Shown: piece by piece, positions 1 to 6,647 of the stretch
How the letters are laid out: each line of letters starts with the position of its first letter
Numbering within the stretch: the first letter of the stretch is position 1
From: CAYJGN01 sp964369635
Lineage (GTDB): Bacteria; Bacillota; Clostridia; Oscillospirales; Ruminococcaceae
Direction: 5' to 3'
Assembly: GCA_964369635.1 (NCBI GenBank)
Contig: CAYJGN010000028.1
Coordinates: forward strand, 1-24,435
DNA length: 24,435 nucleotides
Translations under genes and position numbers: made by a program
The notes under the pieces: generated by a model
Seen by the model: only the letters and a program-made list of their open reading frames with translations
Database searches by the model: none
Told to the model about the DNA's origin: nothing

Positions 1-29
1 GTGGGGGGGGGGGGGGGGTGGGGGGGGGG
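1..29. repeat. G homopolymer tract at scaffold edge
   Basis: The first 29 bases are G apart from two T residues (positions 2 and 19). A near-pure G run lying exactly at the sequence end is a common sign of an assembly stop or a sequencing artefact, but a true homopolymer cannot be excluded. Confidence 0.8.
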
Positions 30-30
30 C

Positions 31-110
31 GCCCGAAGCGGCAAACCGATAAGGTTCGCCGTAGTCGCACAAAGCGCGACAAAACGCACCGCAGTGCGTT
101 TGCTTCGGGC
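31..110. other. Cloverleaf-like structured element (three hairpins inside a closing stem)
   Basis: A perfect 9-bp closing stem (31-39 GCCCGAAGC with 102-110 GCTTCGGGC) encloses three consecutive hairpins: 40-60 (GGC and AACC paired with GGTT and GCC, one mismatch, 5-base loop), 64-80 (GTCGC with GCGAC) and 82-101 (AAACGCAC with GTGCGTTT, 4-base loop). Only four bases of the interior (61-63 and 81) lie outside the three hairpins, so the whole 80 bases form a compact four-way junction. It is not a tRNA: there is no T-loop sequence, no anticodon arm of the right shape and no CCA end. It is more GC-rich than the flanking DNA. It could be a dispersed palindromic repeat, a mobile-element end or a structured RNA. 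The fold is seen in the sequence; the function is unknown. Confidence 0.6.
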
Positions 111-114
111 GGCC

Positions 115-227
115 AGACAAACCCCAGTCAAACAGACTTTGGTCGGACAAATTTCTTAAGACAAAATTTGGGTAGATAAACTCTTGGCGAACAAACCCTT
201 TATAGATAAACCCATACAGACAAACCC
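115..227. repeat. Degenerate 14-15 bp tandem repeat, about eight units
   Basis: Units resembling AGACAAACCC followed by about five variable bases begin near 115, 130, 145, 159, 174, 189, 204 and 218, so the period is 15 with two steps of 14. The best units (115, 189, 204, 218) share eight to ten of the ten core bases, while the units at 130 and 145 are decayed. The 14-base steps shift the codon phase, which argues against a protein repeat. The array directly follows the cloverleaf element, and the two may form one composite repeat. Confidence 0.6.
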
Positions 228-365
228 ACCTTTTCGTTTCCCTCAATACTAATTTTTTCAAATTCCCCCGCCGTACATTTACAAACCGCACCCTAAAGAC
301 CCCTCAAAAGCAAACTTAATACTTCCTATAACCCAAATTCGCTATCGTTAAGCTCAAAACCCAAC
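228..365. other. Intergenic, no feature seen
   Basis: Together with the elements above, this completes a 365-base stretch without a supported gene. It lies downstream of the ABC ATPase on the minus strand. No partner permease begins here, and I see no convincing terminator hairpin. Confidence 0.5.
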
Positions 366-1034
366 TCAACCCACTATCTCCCCATCACTCATATAAATGC
401 ATCTATTGCAAAGACTTGCAATTTTTTTATCATGGGTAATAATAATGACCGTTTTTCCGCTCATGCTCAACCCCGAAATAAGCTCAAAAATCTGGCTACC
501 TGTTTTTGAATCAAGGTTTCCCGTAGGCTCGTCGGCAAGGAGTATTTCAGTATCCATAGCAACTGCCCTCGCAACCGCAACCCTCTGTTGCTGTCCGCCG
601 GAAAGTTGGCTTGGTAGGTGAGTTTTCCTCTCATAAAGACCAACGTTTATAAGCGCATTCTTCGCTATCTCTTCCGCCTCTTTACCTTTAATCTTTTTAT
701 ACCTCAGAGCAAGCTCGATATTCTCTTGCGCTGTGAGGGTTGGGATTAAATTAAAGCTTTGAAAGATAAAGGCTATTTTTTCTGCGCGAAGTCGCGATAG
801 TTCTATATCGCGGTATCCTCGCACCGACCTACCATTCAAATAATATTCCCCCTCAAAAGCGCTATCAAGGGTGCCGATTATGTTCATAAGGGTGCTTTTT
901 CCACTGCCGCTCTCGCCGCATATCGCGAGCAGCTCGCCTTTTTCAACATCTAAATCAAGCCTATTGACAACAACAAGCTCCTCTCCTCCGCTTTTATATC
1001 TCTTTGTTATCTTGCGCAACCCAATAATACCCAT
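366..1034 (-). CDS. ABC transporter ATP-binding protein (MacB/LolD/FtsE type)
   Basis: This 222-residue protein is a stand-alone ABC ATPase that would power export or lipoprotein-type transport with a separate FtsX/MacB-like permease. All motifs are present: Walker A GESGSGKST at about 40-48, Q-loop Gln92, signature LSGGQQQ at 144-150, Walker B ILLADEP at 164-170 with catalytic Glu169, and switch His201 in THD. Length and the TGNLDS sequence after Walker B fit the MacB/LolD/FtsE group, whose members work with FtsX-fold permeases. The start is ATG preceded by GGGAG. A terminator hairpin separates it from the upstream phosphatase gene, so it may be transcribed on its own or only by read-through. 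No permease is visible before the scaffold edge, so the substrate cannot be assigned. The fold is certain; the transported substrate is unknown. Confidence 0.93.
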   Translation of the reverse strand: MGIIGLRKITKRYKSGGEELVVVNRLDLDVEKGELLAICGESGSGKSTLMNIIGTLDSAFEGEYYLNGRSVRGYRDIELSRLRAEKIAFIFQSFNLIPTLTAQENIELALRYKKIKGKEAEEIAKNALINVGLYERKTHLPSQLSGGQQQRVAVARAVAMDTEILLADEPTGNLDSKTGSQIFELISGLSMSGKTVIIITHDKKIASLCNRCIYMSDGEIVG

Positions 1035-1048
1035 TTAACCGCTCCCAC

Positions 1049-1083
1049 AAAAAAAATCGACTGACACATTTAGTGTTAGCCGA
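1049..1083 (-). terminator. Rho-independent terminator after the phosphatase gene
   Basis: On the minus strand an imperfect 11-bp stem (1083-1073 with 1067-1057, five-base loop) is followed by eight T (complement of 1056-1049). It lies in the 67-base space between the stop of the phosphatase gene and the ABC ATPase start. The stem contains one A-C mismatch and one G-U pair, so termination may be partial. Confidence 0.6.
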
Positions 1084-1101
1084 CTATCAATCTTTATTCT
1101 G

Positions 1102-1533
1102 TTATTTTGTTAGTTTTTTTGCAATCTCTATGCAAGCAGCACTCACTTCGCTGTATGTTATATCAAAGTTCCCTGTATACCAAGGATCTGCCACCTCACG
1201 TTCACCGAGTAGCATCTCTATCTTACTCGAATTTTCATCGCCTGCAATTCGCTTTGTATTCCGAAGATTATTTCTATCCATAACATAAATAAGGTCGGCA
1301 ATATCGCAGTCGTTTTTCGTCAGAGTAGTAGCGCTTCTCTTTGTGAAAGGTACTGCGTTTTTTCGCAAAACCTCTTTTGTACCATGGTGGGTATCATTTC
1401 CAAGCTCTTCAGCAGATGTTCCCCTTGAAAAAACCTCTGCCTCTACTCCTTTTTTTGCAAGAATATCCTTTAGGACAAACTCCGCCATCGTGCTCCTGCA
1501 TATATTTCCATGACAGACAAAACATATTTTCAT
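1102..1533 (-). CDS. Low-molecular-weight protein-tyrosine phosphatase
   Basis: This 143-residue protein matches the LMW-PTP family, cytoplasmic enzymes that hydrolyse phosphotyrosine (and, in the related arsenate reductases, reduce arsenate). The P-loop is CHGNICRS at 7-14, giving nucleophile Cys7 and phosphate-binding Arg13. The general acid is Asp116 in DPWY, the usual C-terminal DP motif of phosphatases rather than of ArsC reductases. Full family length. The ATG overlaps the stop of the upstream Nudix gene by one base (TAATG), so translation is probably coupled. It is the last gene of the lexA operon before the terminator at 1049-1083. The substrate is not known; a tyrosine-kinase partner is not in this window. 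Confidence 0.93.
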   Translation of the reverse strand: MKICFVCHGNICRSTMAEFVLKDILAKKGVEAEVFSRGTSAEELGNDTHHGTKEVLRKNAVPFTKRSATTLTKNDCDIADLIYVMDRNNLRNTKRIAGDENSSKIEMLLGEREVADPWYTGNFDITYSEVSAACIEIAKKLTK

Positions 1534-1970
1534 TATTCGACTTCTCTTTTCTTCTGTTGTTTTTCTTTTTTGAGCTTATCGACCTCTTTAATAAATTTCG
1601 CTATAAGCGTTTTATCATTTGCAAAGGTCGCTTTTCGCTTTGCAAGCCATATCGGCATCCAGGTTATATCCTTAATCTCCTCAAGTTGCATATTAAACTC
1701 GCCACCTTTATATTTCCCGAGAAAATAAACAACATCTTTAGTAACACCCTTTTTTGGCGAGTAGGTAACCGTCTCTTTAAAGTCTCCGATTATCTCAACT
1801 TGAAGACCCGTCTCTTCAAAAACTTCCCTGAGCGCAGTCTGGATTTCGGTCTCTCCCTCTTCAACATGCCCTTTTGGAAAAGCCCAGTGCCCGCCTTTTT
1901 TGTGCTTTATCATCAGTATATATTTGTAATCTTTTACGACTAAAACGCCGCAGCTCTTCTCATAATTCAT
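1533..1970 (-). CDS. Nudix hydrolase, Ap4A-hydrolase-like
   Basis: This 145-residue protein has a complete Nudix box: Gly34, then Glu40 five residues on, and Arg48-Glu49-x-x-Glu52-Glu53-x-Gly55. These residues bind the metal ion that drives hydrolysis of a nucleoside diphosphate linked to another group. The start SCGVLVV and the HWAFPKGHVEEGET stretch are typical of bis(5'-nucleosyl)-tetraphosphatase-type members, so diadenosine polyphosphates are a likely but unproven substrate. The last 15 residues are a Lys/Glu-rich tail. The start is ATG with AGGGAA seven bases upstream. It lies 48 bases after the acetyltransferase gene and overlaps the phosphatase start, so it belongs to the lexA operon. 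Confidence 0.88.
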   Translation of the reverse strand: MNYEKSCGVLVVKDYKYILMIKHKKGGHWAFPKGHVEEGETEIQTALREVFEETGLQVEIIGDFKETVTYSPKKGVTKDVVYFLGKYKGGEFNMQLEEIKDITWMPIWLAKRKATFANDKTLIAKFIKEVDKLKKEKQQKKREVE

Positions 1971-2018
1971 AAAATTCCCTTATTTAAAGTTGATTATATA
2001 AAGATAGCAGAAAAAGAG

Positions 2019-2510
2019 CTACCTTTCAAGTCTTTTTTCTAAAACTGCGAGATCTACCCATCTATCAAACTTATAGCCAATTTCAGTAAATCTTCCACAC
2101 TCAAAGAAACCAAACTTTTTGTGCAGCGCTATACTCTCTTCATTTGGCAGAGCAATTCTCGCATATAAATTTTTAAATCCCTTTTTCTGAAGTCTCGGGA
2201 TTAGCTCGTTATATAATGCAGTACCTAACCCTTTCTGCAAAGAGTTTTTATTGAGGTAGACAGAGAGCTCGGCTGAGTATTTATATGCCGCCCTCTCCCA
2301 AATAGCAGAACCATATGCGTATCCTAAAACCTCTCCGTTCATCTCTGCTGTTAGGTAAGCATATTTCTCGCTATATTTTAAAAACCTCTCGGTCATAATC
2401 TCGTCTGTTACTGGGTCATATTCAAAAGTTATAGTAGTATTTTTTATATAATGGTTGTAAATCTCTACTATTTTATTAATATCTTCAATTTTTGTATCTC
2501 GAATAATCAA
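2019..2510 (-). CDS. GNAT N-acetyltransferase, phosphinothricin-acetyltransferase-like
   Basis: This 163-residue protein is a single GNAT domain that transfers acetyl from acetyl-CoA to an amine. The acetyl-CoA pyrophosphate loop is QKGLGT at about 92-97, and the C-terminal half has the pattern LPNEESIALHKKFGF followed by KFDRWVDLAVLEK, which is typical of the PAT/YncA group (phosphinothricin, methionine sulfone or methionine sulfoximine acetyltransferases). The actual amine substrate cannot be read from sequence. The start is TTG, overlapping the lexA stop in a TTGA arrangement; no good ribosome-binding site is seen, so translation probably depends on ribosomes finishing lexA. Confident at family level only. 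Confidence 0.88.
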   Translation of the reverse strand: MIIRDTKIEDINKIVEIYNHYIKNTTITFEYDPVTDEIMTERFLKYSEKYAYLTAEMNGEVLGYAYGSAIWERAAYKYSAELSVYLNKNSLQKGLGTALYNELIPRLQKKGFKNLYARIALPNEESIALHKKFGFFECGRFTEIGYKFDRWVDLAVLEKRLER

Positions 2511-3097
2511 AGGTCTCGAATCACCGATAGCGCCTTACCCAAAATAGTCACATCTTTTAGATAAATAACTTCAAAATCAGGATTATGCGGAACTAATCGG
2601 CAACCTCCCTCCTCTCTATAAAATGATTTAAGGGTAGCCTCTCCATCTATAAGCGCCAGAACAACATCGCCATCTTCAACCGCCGAAGTTTGCCGCAAGA
2701 TAACAACGTCACCGTCCAGAATTCCAATATCGCGCATACTCATTCCCTTAATATTAACAGCAAAAAGACTATCGCCCTTATATGTTTTTTTATAAGGGAC
2801 ATATCCAGTGATATTCTCAACTGCTAAAATAGGAACACCAGCGGCACAATCCCCAACTATCGGCACCGAAGAGACCTCGCCTCCAGCAGCTGCTGAAATC
2901 TTTATAGTTCTCTTTTGGTTCCCTCGCTTATCAATATACCCCGCCTCAACAAGCTCAGCTATATATTTATGCGCAGTTGATGTTGAGCGGTAGCCAAGCT
3001 GCGCGCAAATTTCGCGCACCGTTGGAGATATTCCGCTCTCAATGCTCTCTTTTATATAGTTGTAAACAGCTTCTGCGCCATGCGAAATGCTCTGCAT
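2507..3097 (-). CDS. lexA: LexA repressor, SOS regulator
   Basis: This 196-residue protein is a full-length LexA. The N-terminal winged helix-turn-helix (about 1-65, with SPTVREICAQLGYRS as the start of the recognition region) binds operators. The C-terminal S24 peptidase domain carries the Ser120-Lys157 dyad (GMSM and ATLKSF), and the Ala86-Gly87 bond in CAAGVP is the self-cleavage site. After DNA damage RecA filaments trigger cleavage and the regulon is released. The start ATG is preceded by GAGGT. It is the first gene of an operon that continues with an acetyltransferase, a Nudix hydrolase and a phosphatase, so those genes would share its autoregulation. A canonical Gram-positive box (GAAC-N4-GTTC) is not visible upstream. 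Confidence 0.96.
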   Translation of the reverse strand: MQSISHGAEAVYNYIKESIESGISPTVREICAQLGYRSTSTAHKYIAELVEAGYIDKRGNQKRTIKISAAAGGEVSSVPIVGDCAAGVPILAVENITGYVPYKKTYKGDSLFAVNIKGMSMRDIGILDGDVVILRQTSAVEDGDVVLALIDGEATLKSFYREEGGCRLVPHNPDFEVIYLKDVTILGKALSVIRDL

Positions 3098-3134
3098 AAA
3101 TTTACCTCAAAATTTCTTTAAACCAAAATTCTGC

Positions 3135-3173
3135 AAACCTTCTTATCTATTAATTTTGCTCTCAATAAGGTTT
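3135..3173. promoter_or_regulatory. Inverted repeat upstream of lexA
   Basis: AAACCTTCTTAT (3135-3146) and ATAAGGTTT (3165-3173) form an inverted repeat with a three-base insertion in one arm and an 18-base spacer. It lies 38-76 bases upstream of the lexA start. It could be a non-canonical operator or a weak hairpin after the DUF1015 gene; there is no T tract. Confidence 0.3.
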
Positions 3174-3190
3174 AGCCGCTTTAAAAGCTC

Positions 3191-4453
3191 TTATGATAAA
3201 TCGTTTATAACAAGTCCAGTTATTAGTTTTGGATAGAAGTAGGTCGATTTTTGCGGCATTTTACCGCCCGCCCCTGAGACTTCTTTTATCTGCGAAACTT
3301 TCGTTGGGTTTAATATAAATGCTATCTGCGCTTTTTTGCTATCAACAGCTTCTTTCGCCTCGCTAATATCCCTTGTATAAGATAAATTGGTCCCTGCTGC
3401 AAGCACCTCTTTGTCTATCCCGAAATATCTCTCGAGAATGTTTTTATGAAGGAGGGTAACATCAAGCGCCGCTACCGATTTTTCCATATCAGGGTTTAGC
3501 TCCACCGAGCTTTTCCCCTCTTTTAATGTTATAAGCTTAAAACCGCTCTCGTTATATATTGCAAAGGTCTGTTTTGCGCTCTGAAACGCCTTTTGCATCT
3601 CATCTAAAACAGCGCTCTCATCGCACTCTGTAATATCAAAGTTCTCGGATAACTCCTGTATAAGGCTATCGGCATTATAGTTTGAAATTCCAAAAACTAT
3701 TCTGTGGGTCGGGAGAACAAGGAGCCCCTCGCTCTCAATAGCTACCGCCATCATCATAATATAGTTTGCATTATCGGTGAGTTTTCCCTCTTCCTTGAGG
3801 TAATTTTTATAGTTGCACCCTGTTTCATATCGGTGATGTCCGTCTGCGATATATAGCTTTTTATCGGCAAACGCTTCTGTTATCGCCGCAATCTCTGTTA
3901 CATCAGTCACCGCCCAGAGCTTATGGGTGACTTCTTCACTGTCGGTAAAGTTTATCTCTGGTGAAGTTTTCGTATTTCTATTTATTATCTCTTCAACAAT
4001 ACCGCCCTCGTCGCCAAAAAGAGAATAGATATTTGAGAAATTATAGTTTGTTGCTTTCATAAGGTTTAGCCTGTCCTCTTTTGCCTTTGAGAGGGTTTCT
4101 TCATGCGGAAGAACAACTCCTTCGCTAAATGGCGTGAGGAGACAGTTTAGGATAATGCCGTGAAACTTCTTGATTTCATTATTGTACGCAAAGTTTATTT
4201 CATAGATATAATAACTATCAGTATTATCTTTTTTAAGTATTTCATCACAGAGCATTCTATCAAGGCTTTCCTTTGCCGCCGCATAAGGATTTTCTGCCGC
4301 AGAAAACTCGAGATTAATAATATTGTTTTTTACGCTGCTCAAACGCTTCTGCTCATCTTCCGAAATAATATCATATGGAGGGCAGACGAGTTTTTCAATA
4401 TCTCCTGACGACTTTGTAAATCTAACACCTTTAAATGGTTTTACTATTGCCAT
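3191..4453 (-). CDS. DUF1015 family protein
   Basis: This is a 420-residue member of the DUF1015 family, a cytosolic family with no settled function in bacteria; it has been related to the ParB/sulfiredoxin fold and to an archaeal free-serine kinase, and is often found next to serine-biosynthesis genes in Clostridia. Family signatures are CPPYDIIS near 24-31, LPHEETLSKAKEDR near 115-128 and DGHHRYET near 204-211. I chose the ATG at 4453, because AAGGTG lies six bases upstream of it; an in-frame ATG at 4471 would add six residues but has a poor ribosome-binding site. No serA or serC lies nearby here. A good promoter is present upstream, and lexA follows after 93 bases. Kinase activity is only a possibility. 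Confidence 0.88.
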   Translation of the reverse strand: MAIVKPFKGVRFTKSSGDIEKLVCPPYDIISEDEQKRLSSVKNNIINLEFSAAENPYAAAKESLDRMLCDEILKKDNTDSYYIYEINFAYNNEIKKFHGIILNCLLTPFSEGVVLPHEETLSKAKEDRLNLMKATNYNFSNIYSLFGDEGGIVEEIINRNTKTSPEINFTDSEEVTHKLWAVTDVTEIAAITEAFADKKLYIADGHHRYETGCNYKNYLKEEGKLTDNANYIMMMAVAIESEGLLVLPTHRIVFGISNYNADSLIQELSENFDITECDESAVLDEMQKAFQSAKQTFAIYNESGFKLITLKEGKSSVELNPDMEKSVAALDVTLLHKNILERYFGIDKEVLAAGTNLSYTRDISEAKEAVDSKKAQIAFILNPTKVSQIKEVSGAGGKMPQKSTYFYPKLITGLVINDLS

Positions 4454-4489
4454 AATACACCTTCGTTTCATAGAGTTTTTTCTTCGTTA

Positions 4490-4518
4490 ATTATACCAAA
4501 ATTCCGTCTTTTTTACAA
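4490..4518 (-). promoter_or_regulatory. Sigma-A-type promoter for the DUF1015 gene
   Basis: On the minus strand TTGTAA (4518-4513), 17 bases, then a perfect TATAAT (4495-4490). The -10 box ends 37 bases before the chosen start, giving a short leader of about 30 bases. Confidence 0.65.
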
Positions 4519-4542
4519 TAAGGGTTTTTATCGCAAATCAGT

Positions 4543-4638
4543 GTTTTGATAAAACTTGATACATACAGAAAAGAAAACGATCTTTTCTTTCGATAATAGC
4601 TATAAAACTATCACGAACTATCAAAACCGTTTTCTTTT
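4543..4638. repeat. AT-rich region with overlapping perfect inverted repeats
   Basis: Three perfect inverted repeats overlap: GTTTTGATA 4543-4551 with TATCAAAAC 4619-4627; AAAAGAAAACG 4569-4579 with CGTTTTCTTTT 4628-4638; AGAAAAGA 4567-4574 with TCTTTTCT 4581-4588. The second cannot form together with the third, and would make a pseudoknot with the first. The region lies between the stop of the DUF4870-type gene and the DUF1015 promoter. No classic terminator with a T tract is seen, but this is where transcription of the upstream gene must end. Its function is unknown. Confidence 0.45.
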
Positions 4639-4736
4639 ATTTTAAGCTCTCGCTAATCAAACTATTTAATTTTTATCTGTATTTTTACATTATAGAAATC
4701 AAGCTAAACGTATATTTCCAATGTTTATTTAGACTA

Positions 4737-5755
4737 TTATAGGATATCATCTACAATCGATTTCTCGTAAGACTTTGCACCCTCATTCTCCGATGGTATG
4801 TATGCTCCCATATTAGGATTATAGCCCTCTCGATTATCCTGAGCTAAATTAGTATCGCCACCTGGTGCCGGAGGGGTGAAACCGCCCTGTCCGCCGTTTG
4901 CTGGAGCGCCGTTTTGGATATTTCCTTGGTTGTATCCNNNNNNNNNNNNNNNNNNNNNNNNNNNNNNNNNNNNNNNNNNNNNNNNNNNNNNNNNNNNNNN
5001 NNNNNNNNNNNNNNNNNNNNNNNNNNNNNNNNNNNNNGAGCGCCGTTTTGGATATTTCCTTGGTTGTATCCACCGTCAGTTGGTGGGGTAAAGCCACCCT
5101 GTGCTGGTGGTGTGAAGCCGCCCTGTGCTGGTGGGGTATATCCGCCCTGTCCGCCGTTTGCTGGAGTGCCATTTTGCATACCTTGGTTATAACCATTGTT
5201 CTGCGGAGGAGTATAAGCGCCATTCTGAGACGGTGCATAACCCGCTTGATTATTCGACTGACTCTTTTTAACTTTTTCCATAAGTTTCATCGCTAAAGAA
5301 CCTATCACTGGAATTATGGCTATCTGGTAAGAATAAGCCTTAATACTCATAAATATAGCTGCACCAATTAAAGCTAAGCTAACTATTGTTATAACTCCGC
5401 TTAGCATATTTGATATCCAATAAATCAACTCTAATATGGTGAGCAGATTTAAGTTAAATCCTATTGTTTGCACTATGCCGCTCAATATAAGTATCACTAC
5501 ATTTACAAGAATTAAGATTATAGCATTTATAATGCAGAAAATGGTGCATTGTGCTGCATGGAAGCGGACAAGGTCGCTCTCTCTCTCGATAAATAGGAAA
5601 ATCAGTGGTAGTGCAAATAAAACTATTCCGAAATTCCCAATAAAGAACATCGCTAAACTCGCAACTCCGTAGATAATAATTGCAAGTATATTCGCATTAA
5701 TTCCAAGTGATGAATTATGCGGCTGAAAGGTGTGGTTGTTTTTATAACTGTTCAT
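4737..5755 (-). CDS. DUF4870/Tic20-like membrane protein with repetitive Gly/Pro/Asn/Gln tail (interrupted by assembly gap)
   Basis: Residues about 15-165 form a four-helix membrane domain of the DUF4870 type, with the family signature ESDLVRFHAAQ after the second helix. A hydrophilic tail follows, made of repeats such as GYNQG, ANGGQGG and FTPPAQGG. A run of 100 N (4938-5037) interrupts the tail. The frame before the gap (GYNQGNIQNGA) is the same as one frame after it, which continues through FTPPAPGGDTN and ends KSIVDDIL-stop at 4737, so this is the real C-terminus. Start: ATG at 5755, seven bases after GAAGGAG; the in-frame TTG at 5770 lies just upstream of that site and is unlikely to be used. 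Function unknown; the topology suggests a membrane anchor with an extended soluble tail. Confidence 0.82.
4938..5037. other. Assembly gap (100 N) inside a repeat
   Basis: Exactly 100 N. The 34 bases before the gap (4904-4937) and the 34 bases after it (5038-5071) are identical, which suggests two contig ends that overlap rather than missing sequence. Joining them on the overlap keeps the reading frame (885 bases including the stop, 294 residues). Confidence 0.85.
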
Positions 5756-5784
5756 TTTAGTCTCCTTCAAAAAGATATATAACT

Positions 5785-5813
5785 ATATTAATACAAAACT
5801 CTTCTTTTTTCAA
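5785..5813 (-). promoter_or_regulatory. Sigma-A-type promoter for the DUF4870-type gene
   Basis: Minus strand TTGAAA (5813-5808), a 17-base spacer and TAATAT (5790-5785), 30 bases before the start at 5755. It lies in the 93 bases after the TIGR01906 gene, so this gene can be expressed separately from the upstream operon. Confidence 0.55.
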
Positions 5814-5848
5814 CAAAAATAATATATCTTCAAAATATCGTTCTGCAA

Positions 5849-6637
5849 TTATTCCTCGCCATTCTGATTGACTACTATATCTTTTTTCTCCTCTTCAAGA
5901 GCTTTTATCTTCTCTTCAAGCTCTTCTATCTTCTCAACTTTCGATAGTCTCTCTCGGCGAAGCTTTTTTTGAATTCTTAGTCTTATAAATGTTGCCACTG
6001 CAAAAAGAAGTACAATAGTTACCGCAGAAATAATTAGAATAGTCGTCACCATATTATAGAAAAATGGAAGTGGGAACATATTTATCATAATTGATATACT
6101 GCCATCGAGTAGCCATAAATCGTTTGTGAATAAAAGGAGATGAAAAGCCGTCCAAAAGGAACTGAAATCTATTAAAGCCCAGAGACCAAGACCTGCCAAA
6201 AACAATATAAAGGCATATACTGCCGAGCGAAAAGATGATAGCAGCCAAAGGGTTTTCTTTTTATAGATTAGCAGTACCGCTGCAACTGCCGCCACTGCAA
6301 AGGCTATATTTCGCATCAATGCAAAGCCGTTAAAAAGCGCTACTACATCAACCATATGCTCTTTTTCTCTCTCGTAGAACACCTCGCGGTAAACCCCGTC
6401 GATAGTTGCGAAAACCTCCATATCGTCGCGTTTGCCCTCTATATACGATAGAAGAACATCAGTCGCTTCCATAAGTTCATCATGGCTTATCTTTATATTC
6501 TCTGCTGTATTCAGTTCTTTGTAGCTGCTGTCGTAATAGTCTCTGTTAAATGAAATAACCTCAACAACAGTGAAAACAATCCCGACAACAAAGAAAAACA
6601 TAACTATAGTTGTTGCAGTTCTAATTAAAAATCTCAC
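5849..6637 (-). CDS. TIGR01906 family (DUF1461) integral membrane protein
   Basis: This 262-residue protein fits the TIGR01906/DUF1461 family of unknown function found in Firmicutes. One membrane helix lies at about 7-28, followed by an outside loop of about 75 residues with the family pattern YEREKEHMVDV near 88-98, and then at least three more helices. NDLWLLDGS and MINMFPLPFF near 170-190 are further family marks. The last 45 residues are a highly charged coiled-coil-like segment (KVEKIEELEEKI and after), probably cytoplasmic. The start is GTG with AGGAGAG seven bases upstream. It follows the nucleoside hydrolase by ten bases, so they share a transcript. No biochemical role is known to me. 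Confidence 0.85.
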   Translation of the reverse strand: MRFLIRTATTIVMFFFVVGIVFTVVEVISFNRDYYDSSYKELNTAENIKISHDELMEATDVLLSYIEGKRDDMEVFATIDGVYREVFYEREKEHMVDVVALFNGFALMRNIAFAVAAVAAVLLIYKKKTLWLLSSFRSAVYAFILFLAGLGLWALIDFSSFWTAFHLLLFTNDLWLLDGSISIMINMFPLPFFYNMVTTILIISAVTIVLLFAVATFIRLRIQKKLRRERLSKVEKIEELEEKIKALEEEKKDIVVNQNGEE

Positions 6638-6647
6638 GAAATCTCTC

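Noticed and set aside
115..227. Possible CRISPR array.
   Set aside because: Units are 10 conserved bases with about 5 variable ones, far shorter than CRISPR repeats and spacers, and no cas genes are near.
1..291. A minus-strand open frame from GTG at 291 to the left edge, about 97 codons, with a five-residue rhythm.
   Set aside because: It runs through the G-tract, the cloverleaf and the tandem repeat; the repeat changes codon phase twice, and the protein has no recognisable domain. Openness is explained by the repeat's lack of stop codons.
1377..1943. A 188-codon plus-strand frame antisense to the Nudix and phosphatase genes.
   Set aside because: It overlaps two genes with intact catalytic motifs on the other strand, and its own protein is Phe/Leu-rich with no domain.
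4849..5296. Several overlapping frames through the N gap on both strands.
   Set aside because: They are frame-shifted readings of the repetitive tail of the DUF4870-type gene; only the frame ending KSIVDDIL agrees on both sides of the gap.
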